Shown here piece by piece: positions 51,419-60,118 of a stretch of 64,000 nt of DNA. A program made the translations under genes and the position numbers. Position 1 is the first letter of the stretch, and each line of letters begins with the position of its first letter. This DNA is from Leucobacter sp. OLIS6 (GTDB lineage Bacteria > Actinomycetota > Actinomycetes > Actinomycetales > Microbacteriaceae), in assembly GCF_002752355.1 (NCBI RefSeq), contig NZ_MRAV01000001.1:186001-250000 (forward strand). The letters are read 5' to 3'. The notes below the pieces were generated by a model. That model saw only the letters and a list, made by a program, of their open reading frames with translations, searched no databases and was not told where the DNA came from.

Positions 51419-51880
51419 GTGCCAGATTCCCAGACCCGTGACGCCCTCGCTCCAGCCGACTCCACCGAGAAGCTGCGCGGCGCGGGCCGCGTGCTCATCG
51501 CGGTGTACCTCGTGCTCGCGATCGCGGCGACGTTCCGATCGGTCTACCAGATCATCTCGAAGTTCGACGAGGCGCCCGTCGCCTACAGTCTCTCGGCGCT
51601 CGCCGGGATCGTCTACATCGTGGCCTCCATCGCGCTGATCAAGCGCCGCGGCGCGTGGCGCACGGTCGCCTGGATCGCGATCGGGTTCGAGCTCCTCGGC
51701 GTCCTCGTCGTGGGCGTGCTCAGCTTCGCCGTGCCGCAGTGGTTCGCCCATCCCTCCGTGTGGTCGTGGTTCGGCGCCGGCTACCTCTTCATCCCGCTCG
51801 CGCTCCCCGTGCTCGGCCTCGTGTGGCTGTCGCGCTCGGCGCGTTCCGCCCGGAACGGAGCACGGCATGCGGCGCATTGA
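51419..51880 (+). CDS. Four-helix membrane protein
   Basis: 153 residues; soluble N-terminus of about 25 residues then four helices. GTG at 51419, 7 nt after TACACT (leaderless). Its last 14 nt overlap ribF. This type of protein commonly precedes ribF in Microbacteriaceae; function unknown. Confidence 0.72.
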   Translation: MPDSQTRDALAPADSTEKLRGAGRVLIAVYLVLAIAATFRSVYQIISKFDEAPVAYSLSALAGIVYIVASIALIKRRGAWRTVAWIAIGFELLGVLVVGVLSFAVPQWFAHPSVWSWFGAGYLFIPLALPVLGLVWLSRSARSARNGARHAAH

Positions 51881-52820
51881 ATCGCTCGACGCCCTGCCCG
51901 AGGGCGGGCTGCCCCGCGGGAGCACCGTCGCGATCGGCAAGTTCGACGGGGTCCACCTCGGGCACCAGGCGATCCTGCGCCGGCTCGCCGCCGCTGCGGA
52001 GGCCGACGGCAGCGAGTCCGTCGTGTTCACCTTCCGCAGCAACCCGCTGAGCCTGCTGCGCCCCGACGCCTGCCCGCAGCCGGTCATGAGCGCCGAGCAG
52101 CGACTGGAAGCCATCGCCGAGACCGGGGTCACGACCTGCGTGATGGTCGACTTCGACGGCGCGCTCGCCGCCGTGCCCGCCGAGGACTTCGTCCGGGACA
52201 TCCTGGTCGGTCGCCTCGGCGCGAGCCGCATCGTGGTCGGCGAGGACTTCCGCTTCGGCCACCGGGGACTCGGCGACGTGGCGCTGCTGCGCGAGCTGGC
52301 TCCCGAACTCGGATTCACGGTGGAGCTCATGGGATCGATCGACGATCCCGAGCTCGGCCGTATTTCTTCGTCGCGTGTGCGCGAGGCCGTCACCGAGGGC
52401 GACGTCGAGCGCGCCGGCCGGCTGCTCGGGCGCCCCGTCGCGGTGCGCGGCGAAGTGGTGCACGGCGACGCGCGCGGACGCGAACTCGGGTTCCCCACCG
52501 CGAACCTCGGCGGCACCGTCGAAGGCCTCGTGCCCGCCGACGGCGTGTACGCCGGGTGGGTGACCGTGAACGGCGAGACCCACCCGACCGCTATCTCGGT
52601 CGGGAACAATCCGACGTTCACGCCGCACGGGCAGTCGCGCGTCGAAGCGTTCCTGCTCGACTTCTCGGGCGATCTCTACGGCGCGACGATCGAGGTGCGC
52701 TTCATCGCGCGGATCCGCGGCATGGTCGCGTTCACCGGGATCGAAGCGCTGATCGAGCGGATGTGCGAAGACGTCGCCGAGACGCGCCGGATCCTGCACC
52801 TGGCCGATCCCTCCGCCTGA
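51867..52820 (+). CDS. ribF: Bifunctional riboflavin kinase / FAD synthetase
   Basis: Converts riboflavin to FMN and FAD. 317 residues: FAD synthetase half with GKFDGVHLGH and the ISSSRVREA motif; riboflavin kinase half with GRELGFPTANLG and GVYAGWVTVNG. ATG at 51867. Confidence 0.96.
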   Translation: MRRIESLDALPEGGLPRGSTVAIGKFDGVHLGHQAILRRLAAAAEADGSESVVFTFRSNPLSLLRPDACPQPVMSAEQRLEAIAETGVTTCVMVDFDGALAAVPAEDFVRDILVGRLGASRIVVGEDFRFGHRGLGDVALLRELAPELGFTVELMGSIDDPELGRISSSRVREAVTEGDVERAGRLLGRPVAVRGEVVHGDARGRELGFPTANLGGTVEGLVPADGVYAGWVTVNGETHPTAISVGNNPTFTPHGQSRVEAFLLDFSGDLYGATIEVRFIARIRGMVAFTGIEALIERMCEDVAETRRILHLADPSA

Positions 52821-52948
52821 TAGAATCGCTGCGAGACCATCGATCCGGGTCGCGCCGCCGTGCCACGCACGACGTCAGGCCGACTCCCGAAGGCTCTCGC
52901 GCACCGGGCACCGGTTCCCGGCCGCGCACCCCGCCGACCAGGAGACCC

Positions 52949-55066
52949 ATGGCATCCACGACTGCCACGCGCCCGGCCCAGACACGGTCCAACCGTAAGC
53001 GCCACACTCAGAACGAGGGCATCATCCCGCTGCTCGCCCGCGCCGTCCGCGAGGTCGAGGCCTCCGCGCAGCGCGGCAAGGCGACACCGGCCAACCGCAC
53101 CAAGTTCCACGTCATCGCGCTGCTCATGCGCGAGGAGCGCGCTCGGATCAAGACCGAGGAGGGCGTGGCCGAGAGCGAGCGCGCCGAGACGCTGAAGCGC
53201 CTCGACGGCATCGCCGGGATCCTCGCGAAGACCGCGGCCCGCGACACGAGCCTCATCACCCTGCTCGAGCCCGCTGCTCCCATCACCGAGGCGACCCGCG
53301 CGCTGAAGCGCAAGATGCTCATGCAGGCCGGTATCGAGCTCCCCGAGGAGGCGCCGGCGCCCGAACCGCGCGCCGCGATCGTGCCGCCCGAGCTGGCCGA
53401 GCGCCAGGTTGAGCCCGCCGGCATCGAGGCGCGCATGCGCGCCAACCCCTTCCTCGCGCCCGACCTCGAGCCCGCTCAGGGCCCGACCCCCGTCGTGCGT
53501 CTCGCGAACTGGGAGCTCCTCAGCCCCCTGCTGAAGTCGTTCGAGCAGGGCGGCGGCGGTTCCGCGTGCATGGCGCTGCCCGAGCCTCCCGTGCCCGACC
53601 GGCTCGCGCCCCGCGGCCTCGAGCTCATGCCGCACCAGGCCCGCCTGCTGGCGAGCGTGCGCGACGGCCACCGCAGCTTCCTGCTCGCCGACGAGCCCGG
53701 CCTCGGCAAGACCGCGCAGTCGGTGCTCGCGGCCTCGGTGGCGGGCGCCTATCCGCTGCTCGTCGTCGTGCCGAACGTCGTCAAGATGAACTGGGCCCGT
53801 GAGGCCCAGCGCTGGACCCCGCAGCGCCGCGTCACCGTGATCCACGGCGACGGACAGGACATCGACGCGTTCGCCGACATCTTCGTCGTGAACTACGAGA
53901 TCCTCGACCGCCACCTGAGCTGGATCTCGCGGTTCGGCTTCGAGGGCATGGTGGTCGACGAGGCGCACATGATCAAGAACGTGCAGTCGCAGCGTTCGCG
54001 CAACGTGCTCGCGATCGCCGACCGGATCCGCGAGCGCGTGGCGAACCCGCTGCTCATCGCGCTCACGGGTACCCCGCTCATCAACGACATCGACGACTTC
54101 CGCGCCATCTGGCGCTTCCTCGGCTGGACCGACGCCGAGAAACCGGGCCGCGAGCTCATGGCCGCGCTCGAGGCCAACGGCTACACGCCCGCCGACGCCG
54201 GGTTCTACCCGGCGGCACGGCAGAGCGTCGTCGACCTCGGCATCGTGCGACGACGCAAGCTCGACGTCGCGGCCGACCTGCCCGCGAAACGCGTCGTCGA
54301 CCTGCCCGTCGAGCTCGACGACGACCTCGGCCGCGGAATCCGCGAGGCCGAGCGCCAGCTCGCCGCGAAGCTCTACGACCGTTTCTCCGCCATGAAGAAC
54401 GGCAAGCTCGGCGAGAAGCTCTCCGACGAGGCGCTCGTGCGCATGGTCTGCGCGCAGGAGCTCGAGGAATCGAACTCGTCCGCCGACGGTACGAACGTGT
54501 TCACCATGGTCCGGCAGATCGGCCAGGCCAAGGCCGGGCTCGCCGCAGACTACGCGGCGCAGCTCGCGCGCTCGGTCGGCAAGGTCGTGTTCTTCGCGAA
54601 GCACATCGACGTGATGGACCGCGCCGAGGCCGCGTTCGCCGAGCGGGGGCTCACCACGATCTCGATCCGCGGTGACCAGACTGCGACCGCCCGCCAGGAG
54701 CAGATCGACGCTTTCAACCAGGACCCCGATGTCGCCATCGCGGTCTGCTCGCTCACTGCGGCCGGCGTCGGCGTCAACCTGCAGGCCGCGTCCGACGTGG
54801 TGCTGGCCGAGCTCAGCTGGACCGATGCCGAGCAGACGCAGGCGATCGACCGCGTGCATCGCATCGGCCAGGAGGAGCCCGTCACCGCGTGGCGGATCGT
54901 GGCCGCGCAGACCATCGACGCCAAGATCGCCGAGCTCATCGACCGCAAGGCCGGCCTCGCCGCCCGCGCGCTCGACGGCGCCGAGGCGAAGCACGAGGAC
55001 GAGGACTCGGTGCAGCTCGCCGCGCTCATGCAGGTGCTGAACGAGGCCATCGCCGCTCACGAGTAA
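52949..55066 (+). CDS. SNF2-family DNA-dependent ATPase (HARP/SMARCAL1-like)
   Basis: 705-residue SF2 helicase-like protein. A basic N-terminal region of about 220 residues is unique. The SNF2 core has Walker A DEPGLGKTAQS (near 250), DEAH box (near 336), TGTPL, and the C-terminal QAIDRVHRIGQEEPVTAWRI (near 636). No nuclease domain is fused. Probably remodels DNA or replication/repair intermediates. A TAGAAT element at 52821-52826 gives a leader of about 115 nt; GGAG precedes the ATG. Confidence 0.88.
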   Translation: MASTTATRPAQTRSNRKRHTQNEGIIPLLARAVREVEASAQRGKATPANRTKFHVIALLMREERARIKTEEGVAESERAETLKRLDGIAGILAKTAARDTSLITLLEPAAPITEATRALKRKMLMQAGIELPEEAPAPEPRAAIVPPELAERQVEPAGIEARMRANPFLAPDLEPAQGPTPVVRLANWELLSPLLKSFEQGGGGSACMALPEPPVPDRLAPRGLELMPHQARLLASVRDGHRSFLLADEPGLGKTAQSVLAASVAGAYPLLVVVPNVVKMNWAREAQRWTPQRRVTVIHGDGQDIDAFADIFVVNYEILDRHLSWISRFGFEGMVVDEAHMIKNVQSQRSRNVLAIADRIRERVANPLLIALTGTPLINDIDDFRAIWRFLGWTDAEKPGRELMAALEANGYTPADAGFYPAARQSVVDLGIVRRRKLDVAADLPAKRVVDLPVELDDDLGRGIREAERQLAAKLYDRFSAMKNGKLGEKLSDEALVRMVCAQELEESNSSADGTNVFTMVRQIGQAKAGLAADYAAQLARSVGKVVFFAKHIDVMDRAEAAFAERGLTTISIRGDQTATARQEQIDAFNQDPDVAIAVCSLTAAGVGVNLQAASDVVLAELSWTDAEQTQAIDRVHRIGQEEPVTAWRIVAAQTIDAKIAELIDRKAGLAARALDGAEAKHEDEDSVQLAALMQVLNEAIAAHE

Positions 55067-55181
55067 CCCTTCCGCGCTAGCATCGGAACCAGGTCCGGGG
55101 ATCCCGGCCCGATTCCGCGCACCGCTGCATCGAGCCGCCCGTACCCATGGGCAACTATCGGTGCAACAGTGAGGATGCGGC

Positions 55182-56207
55182 ATGCGCATTGGAGTTCTCG
55201 TCTCGGGCGGCGACTGCCCGGGACTCAACGCGGCGATCCGCGGGGCCGTGCTCCGCGGGGTCGACGTGCTCGGTTTCGAGATGATCGGCTTCATGGACGG
55301 CTGGCGCGGCGTCATCGAGGGGGAGTGGATCCCGCTCGACCGCGCCGCGGTGCGAGGGATCTCGCCGCTCGGCGGCACGATCCTCGGCACGAGCCGGGTG
55401 AGTCCGCTCACCCCGGAGGTCGGCGTCGAGGGGATCCGGGCGAAACTCGCCGAGTACGACGTCGACGGCCTGATCACGATCGGTGGCAACGGGACCCAGA
55501 CGGTCGCGCGCATCCTCTCGGACGCGGGAATCCCGGCCATCGGCCTGCCGAAGACCATCGACAACGACCTCGCCGGGACCGACTACACCTTCGGCTTCGA
55601 TACCGCGGTCTCGATCGCGACGGAGGCGATCGACCGGCTGCGCACCACGGGCGAATCGCATCGGCGGTGCATGGTGCTCGAGGTCATGGGCCGCGATGCG
55701 GGCTGGATCGCGCTGCACGCGGGCATGGCCGGCGGCGCGCAGGTGATCCTGCTGCCCGAGTACTCCGAATCGCTCGATCAGGTGTGCGCCTGGGTCGAGA
55801 GCGTGCGCGACCGCGATCGGGCGCCGCTCGTGGTCGTCGCCGAGGGGTTCAAGCTCGAGGGGATGGAGCACGAGGTGACTCGTGCCGGACTCGACGGCTT
55901 CGGTCGTCCCCGGCTCGGCGGCATCGGCGAGGTGCTGGCCCCGCTCATCGAGGAGCGCACCGGCATGGAGTCGCGTGCGACCGTGCTCGGACACATCCAG
56001 CGCGGCGGTGTTCCGACGGCGTTCGACCGGGTGCTCGCCACCCGCGCCGGCATCGCAGCGGCGGACGCCGCGGCGGCGGGCGAGTGGGGCACCATGGCGG
56101 CGTTGCACGGCACGCGCCTCGAGATGGTGCCGCTCGCGGAGGCGGTCGGGCGCCTCAACACGGTGCCCGAAGACCGCTACGAAGAGGTGCGCCGCCTGTT
56201 CGGCTAG
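55182..56207 (+). CDS. pfkA: 6-phosphofructokinase
   Basis: Glycolytic enzyme of 341 residues. Motifs: SGGDCPGLNA, GGNGT (101-105), PKTIDND (123-129) with catalytic Asp127, MGRDAGWIAL, and GHIQRGG. Gly104 with Lys124 is the pattern of actinobacterial ATP-using enzymes. Residue 103 is Asn where Asp or Glu is usual, which could alter Mg-nucleotide handling. GAGG precedes the ATG; TAGCAT near 55079 may be the -10. Confidence 0.92.
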   Translation: MRIGVLVSGGDCPGLNAAIRGAVLRGVDVLGFEMIGFMDGWRGVIEGEWIPLDRAAVRGISPLGGTILGTSRVSPLTPEVGVEGIRAKLAEYDVDGLITIGGNGTQTVARILSDAGIPAIGLPKTIDNDLAGTDYTFGFDTAVSIATEAIDRLRTTGESHRRCMVLEVMGRDAGWIALHAGMAGGAQVILLPEYSESLDQVCAWVESVRDRDRAPLVVVAEGFKLEGMEHEVTRAGLDGFGRPRLGGIGEVLAPLIEERTGMESRATVLGHIQRGGVPTAFDRVLATRAGIAAADAAAAGEWGTMAALHGTRLEMVPLAEAVGRLNTVPEDRYEEVRRLFG

Positions 56208-56219
56208 CGCGTGCGTCGA

Positions 56220-56261
56220 AGCGGCGGAGGGGATGAGCGAGCGCTCGACCCCTCCGCCGCT
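56220..56261. terminator. Bidirectional terminator between pfkA and mycoredoxin
   Basis: 13-bp stem (56220-56232 with 56249-56261) plus a nested 5-bp stem in the loop. Confidence 0.65.
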
Positions 56262-56266
56262 CCGTA

Positions 56267-56542
56267 TCAGGCCTGCGCGGCGGCCGCGAGGCGCTGCTGC
56301 ACCTCGGGGAGCGACGGGTTCGTCGCGGTGCTGCCGTCGGGGAACACCACGGTCGGCACGACCGCGTTGCCGCCGTTGACCGCCTTGACGAGCTCCTCGG
56401 TGCCCGGGGTCTGCTCGATGTCGACGATCTCGTAGCCGATGCCCGTGCGGTCGAGCATGGTCTTGAGCCGTTTGCAGTACCCGCACCACTCGGTCGAGAA
56501 CATCGTGATCGTTCCCGCTTCGGGGACGAACTCCTGTTGCAT
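56267..56542 (-). CDS. mrx1: Mycoredoxin (glutaredoxin-like)
   Basis: 91-residue thioredoxin-fold reductase with active site TEWCGYCKRL and the cis-Pro VVPTVVFPDGS. Mycoredoxin reduces mycothiol mixed disulphides; the organism's mshD supports this. ATG at 56542 with GGAGG upstream. Confidence 0.9.
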   Translation of the reverse strand: MQQEFVPEAGTITMFSTEWCGYCKRLKTMLDRTGIGYEIVDIEQTPGTEELVKAVNGGNAVVPTVVFPDGSTATNPSLPEVQQRLAAAAQA

Positions 56543-56615
56543 GATTGCCTCCGTTCGGTGCAACGATACGCGGCCCGGCCGCATTCCGCGCGGTTCCTCC
56601 AGCGGGGACGGCCCG

Positions 56616-56666
56616 GGTGAACGGGCGGGGAACACGCGGGGAACGACCTCGGAATGCGCGGAAAAC
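56616..56666. promoter_or_regulatory. Multi-unit Pho box between mycoredoxin and pit
   Basis: GGTGAAC (56616), GGGGAAC (56627) and GGGGAAC (56638) follow one another at exactly 11 bp with 4-bp spacers; weaker matches continue at 56649 and 56660. Read on the minus strand these are GTTCCCC/GTTCACC units like the pstS Pho box. They lie about 74 bp upstream of the mycoredoxin start and 138 bp upstream of pit. Confidence 0.7.
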
Positions 56667-56803
56667 CGCGCGTGACTTGACCCGCCGGAATCGAGGTGGA
56701 ACGATGATTCACGCGCGCGCAAAGGCGGGGTGCGGGGCGCGATCCGCCTCCACCGAGAACTGCTCCGGGCGTAGACCGAATCCGCCTCGAACGAAAGACA
56801 CCG

Positions 56804-58171
56804 GTGGAGATCACCCTCATCGTGTCGCTGGTCATCGTACTGGCGCTCTTCTTCGATTTCACCAACGGCTTCCACGACACCGCGAACGCGATGGCCACCC
56901 CCATCGCGACGGGTGCGCTCAAGCCCAAGGTCGCCGTGCTCCTGGCCGCGATCCTCAACCTGGTCGGCGCGTTCCTGTCGACCGAGGTCGCCAAGACCAT
57001 CTCGGGCGGCATCATCAACGAGGGCGACGGCGGGGTGCTCATCACACCCGAGCTGATCTTCGCCGGCCTCATCGGCGCCATCGTGTGGAACCTGCTCACC
57101 TGGCTCTACGGCCTGCCCTCCAGCTCCTCGCACGCGCTCTTCGGCGGTCTCATCGGCGCCGCGCTCGTCGGTGCGGGGATCGGGGCCATCAACTTCGGCG
57201 GCGTGCTGTCCAAGGTCATCATCCCCGCGCTCGCGGCCCCGCTCACGGCGGGCCTCGTCGCCTTCGTCGCCACCAAGATCGCCTACGCGATCACGCGCAG
57301 GCACGACGGCAAGAAGGACGGCCGTGGCCACTTCCGCTACGCGCAGATCGCGTCCTCCTCGCTGATCGCCCTCGCGCATGGCACGAACGACGCGCAGAAG
57401 ACCATGGGCGTCATCACGCTCACGCTCGTGGCCGCGGGCACCCAGGCGCCCGGCACGGGCCCGCAGCTCTGGGTCATCGTCGCCTGCGCCCTCGCGATCG
57501 CGGTCGGCACCTACTCGGGCGGCTGGCGCATCATCCGCACCCTCGGCGCGGGGCTCACCCAGGTGAAGCCCGCGCAGGGCTTCGCCGCCGAGACGAGCAC
57601 CGCGGCCACGATCCTCGCATCGAGCCACCTCGGCTTCGCGCTCTCGACCACCCAGGTCGCATCCGGCTCCGTCATCGGTTCGGGTCTCGGTCGTCGCGGA
57701 TCCAGCGTCCGCTGGCGCACCGTCGGGCGTATCGCGCTCGGCTGGCTCTTCACGCTGCCCTCGGCCGCGATCGTCGGTGCGCTCGCCGCGCTGCTCGCCC
57801 AGGGCCTCGGCACCACTGGCGTGATCATCGACGCAGTCCTCGGGCTTCTCTTCATCCTCTTCATCTTCTGGCGGTCGAGCCGCAACAAGGTCGACCACTC
57901 CAACGCGATCAACGTGCCCGACGTCGCCGAGTCCGGCTACGCCGTCCGCATCCGCAAGCGGGGCAAGGTCAAGCCGGTCCCGACCGAGACCGGCACCATC
58001 CCGCCGCTCACCCCGATCGCGAAGTCGGCAGTGCGATCCGACCACGCGGCGCGGGCGGCCGAGCAGGCGGCCGAAGAGGCCGCGCGTCAGATCAAGGCGG
58101 CCGAGCGCGCCGCGGCACGAGCGAACAAGCGCGCCGCCCGTAAGGCCGCGGCGAAGGGGGACCAGAAGTGA
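56804..58171 (+). CDS. pit: Inorganic phosphate transporter, PiT family
   Basis: Low-affinity metal-phosphate symporter. 455 residues with two inverted PD001131-type signatures: DFTNGFHDTANAMATPIATG at the N-terminus and ALAHGTNDAQKTMGV mid-protein, and about ten helices. The C-terminal 90 residues are cytosolic, Ala/Lys/Arg-rich. GTG at 56804. Pho-box-type repeats upstream tie it to RegX3. Confidence 0.95.
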   Translation: MEITLIVSLVIVLALFFDFTNGFHDTANAMATPIATGALKPKVAVLLAAILNLVGAFLSTEVAKTISGGIINEGDGGVLITPELIFAGLIGAIVWNLLTWLYGLPSSSSHALFGGLIGAALVGAGIGAINFGGVLSKVIIPALAAPLTAGLVAFVATKIAYAITRRHDGKKDGRGHFRYAQIASSSLIALAHGTNDAQKTMGVITLTLVAAGTQAPGTGPQLWVIVACALAIAVGTYSGGWRIIRTLGAGLTQVKPAQGFAAETSTAATILASSHLGFALSTTQVASGSVIGSGLGRRGSSVRWRTVGRIALGWLFTLPSAAIVGALAALLAQGLGTTGVIIDAVLGLLFILFIFWRSSRNKVDHSNAINVPDVAESGYAVRIRKRGKVKPVPTETGTIPPLTPIAKSAVRSDHAARAAEQAAEEAARQIKAAERAAARANKRAARKAAAKGDQK

Positions 58172-58464
58172 CCATCGACTGGATCGCATTCCTGCAGGTC
58201 TTCGTGGCCGCGCTCGTCTCGGCCTGCGTCGTCGTCGCGCTCTACGCGCTCGGTATCCGCTTCCTCGCGATCCCGGCGCCCGCGCCGCTGCGCGAGGACG
58301 GCACCCGGGAGCCGAACGGGCCGTCCCGCGATGACGAGGACGACGACCTCGAGCAGTCCGGGCGCCCCCGCTGGGCGCAGATCGCCGCGAACGTCTGCTT
58401 CGGGCTCTCCGCGCTCTGCGTCCTGGCAGGGATCTACCTGATCATCCCGATCTTCCACAAGTAG
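58168..58464 (+). CDS. Small two-helix membrane partner of Pit
   Basis: 98 residues: a helix, an acidic linker (DDEDDDLEQ), and a second helix. The GTG overlaps the pit stop (GTGA), so it is translated with the transporter. Small partners of this kind are common after actinobacterial pit; function unknown. Confidence 0.78.
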   Translation: MTIDWIAFLQVFVAALVSACVVVALYALGIRFLAIPAPAPLREDGTREPNGPSRDDEDDDLEQSGRPRWAQIAANVCFGLSALCVLAGIYLIIPIFHK

Positions 58465-58511
58465 GCCTCCGGCCTCTCGCTCTTGCCAGCCGTCGACAGT
58501 AGGGTGAGCGC

Positions 58512-59918
58512 ATGAGCGACGTCGTATCGATCCCCGCCATCACCGAGATCGTCGGAGGCCTGCGCTACGGCTTCGCGCAGGGGACCACCCGGCCCGAAGC
58601 GTGGCGGCGGCTGCAGCTCGAGGGGCTGCGCCGCATGCTCGTGGAGCGAGGCCCGGACTTCGAGGCGGCCCTTCACACAGACCTGGGCAAACCGGCCATC
58701 GAGTCGCAGCTCGCCGAGATCGGGTTTCTCGTCGCCGAGATCGACCACGCCCTCGGCGAGCTGGGCCGGTGGATGCGGCCCCGCAGGGTCGGGGTTCCGC
58801 TCATGCTGCAGCCGGCCGCCGCCAAGGTCGTCGCCGAGCCGCTCGGCGTCGTCCTCATCATCGCGCCGTGGAACTACCCGCTGATGCTCGCGCTCTCGCC
58901 GCTGATCGGTGCTCTCTCCGCGGGCAACGCGGCCGTCGTGAAACCGAGCGAGCTCGCCCCGGCGACCTCGAGCACGATCGCCCGTCTGCTGCCCGAGTAC
59001 GTCGACCGTCGCGCGGTCGCGGTCGTCGAGGGCGGCGTGCCCGAGACCACGGCGCTGCTCGCCGAGCGCTTCGAACACATCTTCTACACGGGCAACGGGC
59101 GGGTCGGTCGGATCGTCGCGCACGCTGCGGCCGAGCACCTGACCCCGGTGACCCTCGAGCTCGGCGGCAAGTCGCCCGTCTACGTCGACGACTCCGTCCC
59201 GCCGCTGGCCGCGGCGCGGCGCATCGTCTGGGCGAAGTATCTGAACGCCGGGCAGACCTGCGTCGCACCCGACTACGTGCTCGGCACGGCGGACGTGCTG
59301 CGCCGGCTGGCCCCCGCGCTGTCCGATGCGATCCACGAGCTCTACGGGAGCGCGGTCGCGCAGAACCCCGACTACGGGCGCATCGTCAACGATGCGCAGT
59401 TCGAGCGGCTCGTCGGCTACCTGCGCGATGGGGAGGTCGTGGCCGGCGGGCGCAGCGACGCTGCGGATCGCTTCATCGAACCGACCGTGCTGCGGGGGGT
59501 CTCGCCCGATTCTCCGGTGATGCGCGATGAGATCTTCGGGCCGATCCTGCCGCTCGTCGAGGTCCCGGGCCTCGACGCGGCGCTGGGCTTCGTGAACGGG
59601 CGCGACAAGCCGCTGAGCGCCTACGTGTTCACCGAGAAGGCCGATGTGCGCCGCCGGTGGGAGCAGGAGACGAGCTCGGGCGCGCTCACCTTCGGGGCTC
59701 CCGTGCTGCACCTCACGGTGCCCGAGCTGCCGTTCGGCGGGGTCGGGCCGAGCGGCATGGGCGCCTACCACGGTGAGCGCTCGTTCCGCGTGTTCAGCCA
59801 CGAGAAGGCGGTGCTGTCGAAGCCGCTCGCGCCCGACACTCTCGCCGCGACGATCATGCCGCCGTTCACCGCGGGCAAGGACCAGCTGGTGCGGCGCTGG
59901 CTGGGCAAGCTGCGCTAG
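58512..59918 (+). CDS. Aldehyde dehydrogenase family protein
   Basis: 468-residue NAD(P)-dependent enzyme of the class 3-like branch. APWNYPL, TLELGGK (Glu near 215) and catalytic Cys in GQTCVAPDY (near 252), with the C-terminal GPSGMGAYHG. Probably oxidises fatty or aromatic aldehydes; the substrate is not fixed. TAGGGT ends 6 nt before the ATG. Confidence 0.92.
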   Translation: MSDVVSIPAITEIVGGLRYGFAQGTTRPEAWRRLQLEGLRRMLVERGPDFEAALHTDLGKPAIESQLAEIGFLVAEIDHALGELGRWMRPRRVGVPLMLQPAAAKVVAEPLGVVLIIAPWNYPLMLALSPLIGALSAGNAAVVKPSELAPATSSTIARLLPEYVDRRAVAVVEGGVPETTALLAERFEHIFYTGNGRVGRIVAHAAAEHLTPVTLELGGKSPVYVDDSVPPLAAARRIVWAKYLNAGQTCVAPDYVLGTADVLRRLAPALSDAIHELYGSAVAQNPDYGRIVNDAQFERLVGYLRDGEVVAGGRSDAADRFIEPTVLRGVSPDSPVMRDEIFGPILPLVEVPGLDAALGFVNGRDKPLSAYVFTEKADVRRRWEQETSSGALTFGAPVLHLTVPELPFGGVGPSGMGAYHGERSFRVFSHEKAVLSKPLAPDTLAATIMPPFTAGKDQLVRRWLGKLR

Positions 59919-59968
59919 CCGGGCTAGCCGGGCTATTTGGGCTGGCTGCGCTAGGTGCGCTAGCTGCG
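59915..59968. repeat. 9-bp tandem repeat straddling the aldehyde dehydrogenase stop codon
   Basis: Six contiguous units of the type CTAGCCGGG/CTAGCTGCG. The first unit contains the TAG stop. Confidence 0.8.
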
Positions 59969-60047
59969 CGAGACGTCGGCCTCCGTCGCGCCTGTGATCC
60001 CGGCGCTCGGGGCAGCCGCCCGCGCTCGGTCGCCCGGGAAAGTCGCC

Positions 60048-60095
60048 GGTGCTCCGCTGCTCCGGTGCTCCGCTGCTCCGGTGCTCCGCTGCTTC
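60048..60095. repeat. 16-bp tandem repeat (three units)
   Basis: GGTGCTCCGCTGCTCC twice exactly and once with one change, followed by a partial unit. Lies between convergent genes. Confidence 0.9.
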
Positions 60096-60118
60096 GCTGC
60101 TCGGGGACCCGCGAGTGC

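Noticed and set aside
52556..52948. N-terminal extension of the SNF2 protein into ribF
   Set aside because: It would overlap ribF in another frame; the ATG at 52949 has a proper ribosome site and the upstream residues look like shadow sequence.
55160..56560. Shared 9-mer CGGTGCAAC before pfkA and mycoredoxin
   Set aside because: Only two copies in different orientations relative to their genes; expected by chance in this composition.
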